NCBI GenBank assembly: GCA_009377605.1
Contig: WHTT01000002.1
Coordinates: 108,555-172,554, forward strand
Direction of reading: 5' to 3'
DNA length: 64,000 bases
Origin: Luteitalea sp.
GTDB taxonomy: Bacteria > Acidobacteriota > Vicinamibacteria > Vicinamibacterales > Vicinamibacteraceae
Part shown: one piece after another, positions 62,896 through 64,000 of the stretch
Numbering within the stretch: the first letter of the stretch is position 1
Layout: each line of letters opens with the position of its first letter
The notes under the pieces: model-generated
Seen by the model: the letters and a program-made list of their open reading frames with translations, nothing else
Database searches by the model: none
Told to the model about the DNA's origin: nothing
Translations under genes and position numbers: made by a program

Positions 62896-63629
62896 GCCCG
62901 ATTGTCGTACCGGATCAGGTCGTGACCGCGTCAAAATTGAGTCCGGACATCGGCCTCATCCGCGTGACGATGTTCCCAGGGATCCTCGGGATGGACGTGG
63001 CGCGCGATATCAGTCGGGCCGTGCGAGATTTGGGGTACTCACGACTCATCTTCGATTTGCGCGGCAACACCGGTGGCGGCATCGGCGGCCTTCGACTCAT
63101 GAGCCATCTGTGCGCGGACAAACGGGGTGTCGGCTACAGCGTCAGCGCCGCTCAGATGCGCAAGGGCTACGAGAAGGAACGCCTTCCGCGGTTCGACCAC
63201 ATCCCCTCGTCCAAGCTCGGGGTGCTTCCTCTCATCTTCCGCTTCAGCATGGCTGGTCGATCCGTCGCGGTGTTCACTGAAGGTCTCGGTGTTCAGCCCC
63301 ATCACGGCCACGTCGTGATGCTGATCAACGAGCACTCGGCCAGCGCTGCGGAGATGGTCGCGGCCTTCGCGTCGGAGTACCGCCTCGCGACACTTATCGG
63401 CGTGAAGACCGCCGGCCGACTCGTCGCCACAAGCGCCTTCAAGGTTGGCGTCGGGTATCGCGTCCTCCTGCCTGTCGCTGCGTATTTCACTTGGCAGGGC
63501 ACGAATCTCGAGAGGCGGGGCGTGCAGCCGGACATTGAAGAGCGGCTGTGCCCGGAGAGGCTATGGGATGGAGAGGACACGCAACTCAAACGCGCACGGG
63601 CCCAACTAGCCACAAGTGCGGCTCCCTAA
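62856..63629 (+). pseudogene. S41-family (tail-specific) peptidase, N-terminally truncated
   Basis: Residues from about KLSPDIGLIRVTMF match the catalytic half of an S41 peptidase: LIFDLRGNTGGGIGGLRLMS, then Ser in NEHSASAAEMVAAF and Lys in GVKTAGRLVATSAFK. The N-terminal domains are absent; the joint with the TPR remnant is near 62890. The first ATG, 62856, lies inside that remnant, so the gene is likely a rearranged leftover, though it could still be expressed. Confidence 0.65.
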
Positions 63630-64000
63630 CGTCACACTGCGGGGACTACGCCACCGCAGAGAACGCCGTGGCGATCGCTGACACCGTGCGAGGGGCAAGA
63701 CCTCTAGCGACACTCAGTTGCGGCTCGCCAGGCAGACGTGGTCGCACCAGGCACCGCTGCGTTTGAAGGTGCACCAATTTCGTTAGCTTTAATTAAGGGT
63801 GTTTTAGGGGTGAACTTGGCGAACTCATATCTCCGCCAATTGCCCCTGGTCGGCCGCCAGGACCTGTTCTTGCCGTTCGTTCCGAGGGCATCCAGGACGC
63901 GGGAAAGCCATGGTGGCAAAAGAGGAGCGGGGCTCAACCGGAACGTGTTGAAGCGAAGTGATAATGTCCCCTCGCGAGCGAAATAGAAATGTCCCCTAAG
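63630..64000. other. Right edge: no gene, two AATGTCCCCT motifs
   Basis: No credible gene ends or starts here. The motif AATGTCCCCT occurs at 63965-63974 and 63990-63999, the second running to the window edge. Repeated TGTCCCC words are typical of insertion-sequence ends, so an IS may start just past this window. Confidence 0.35.

Overview
The window looks like chromosomal DNA of an uncultured or little-studied member of the Acidobacteriota, probably the Vicinamibacteria lineage. The clues are high GC content, a VWFA-related protein of the type described in Acidobacteria (13518-15707), the start of an ADOP-type 'acidobacterial duplicated orphan permease' behind a PadR regulator (61734-62535), an actinobacterial-like short ValS, and many intergenic repeat arrays. 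The assignment is inferred from protein families seen here; no database search was run.

Layout. 1-2662: a cut-off TPR protein, a V4R-like protein and mobA. 2738-13512: housekeeping genes (argS, rlmD, then the minus-strand run valS-nadC-birA-unknown) and a split B12-dependent acyl-CoA mutase. Its two substrate-contact positions match isobutyryl-CoA mutase rather than methylmalonyl-CoA mutase. Beside it lie a secreted VWA protein and two acyl-CoA dehydrogenases (15819-18267), so this stretch probably handles short or branched acyl-CoAs. 18318-24056: small accessory modules (MNT/HEPN pair, secreted GDPD, SET protein, beta-propeller, VapBC, HIT). 24125-38596: core information processing (IHF-like protein, rpsA, cmk, rluB, scpB-scpA, trpS, M50 protease, uvrC, CDP-alcohol phosphotransferase, CsoR, efp). 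38762-53998: M28 peptidase, Hsp20, HtrA protease, 3-methyladenine glycosylase, HEAT protein, uvrA, a hybrid histidine kinase, bpt, a secreted beta-propeller and a radical SAM protein.

The most striking region is 54151-61699. A tRNA-Thr(CGT) gene carries a 46-bp 3' segment that recurs exactly at 61654-61699, and the 7.5 kb between the copies is an integrated element. It encodes a tyrosine integrase, an AlpA-like excisionase, a winged-helix replication-type protein, a zinc-ribbon protein, several small unknowns, one prohead protease-major capsid fusion and a HicBA pair. It has no large terminase, portal, tail or lysis gene. That pattern fits a capsid-encoding phage satellite rather than a complete prophage, and it is the best candidate here for an undescribed system. 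To its right lie decayed genes (truncated ADOP, frameshifted PadR, TPR/S41 remnants) and a possible insertion-sequence edge.

A second theme is repeat DNA. At least five gene borders carry two facing arrays of degenerate 7-9 bp words around a 45-110 bp core; some arrays run into coding sequence and supply stop codons or protein tails (rluB, uvrC, scpB). Several borders also carry palindromes of two families (GCCCGACC-TTTA/AA-GGTCGGGC and GGACGCCTC-GGC-GAGGCGTCC).
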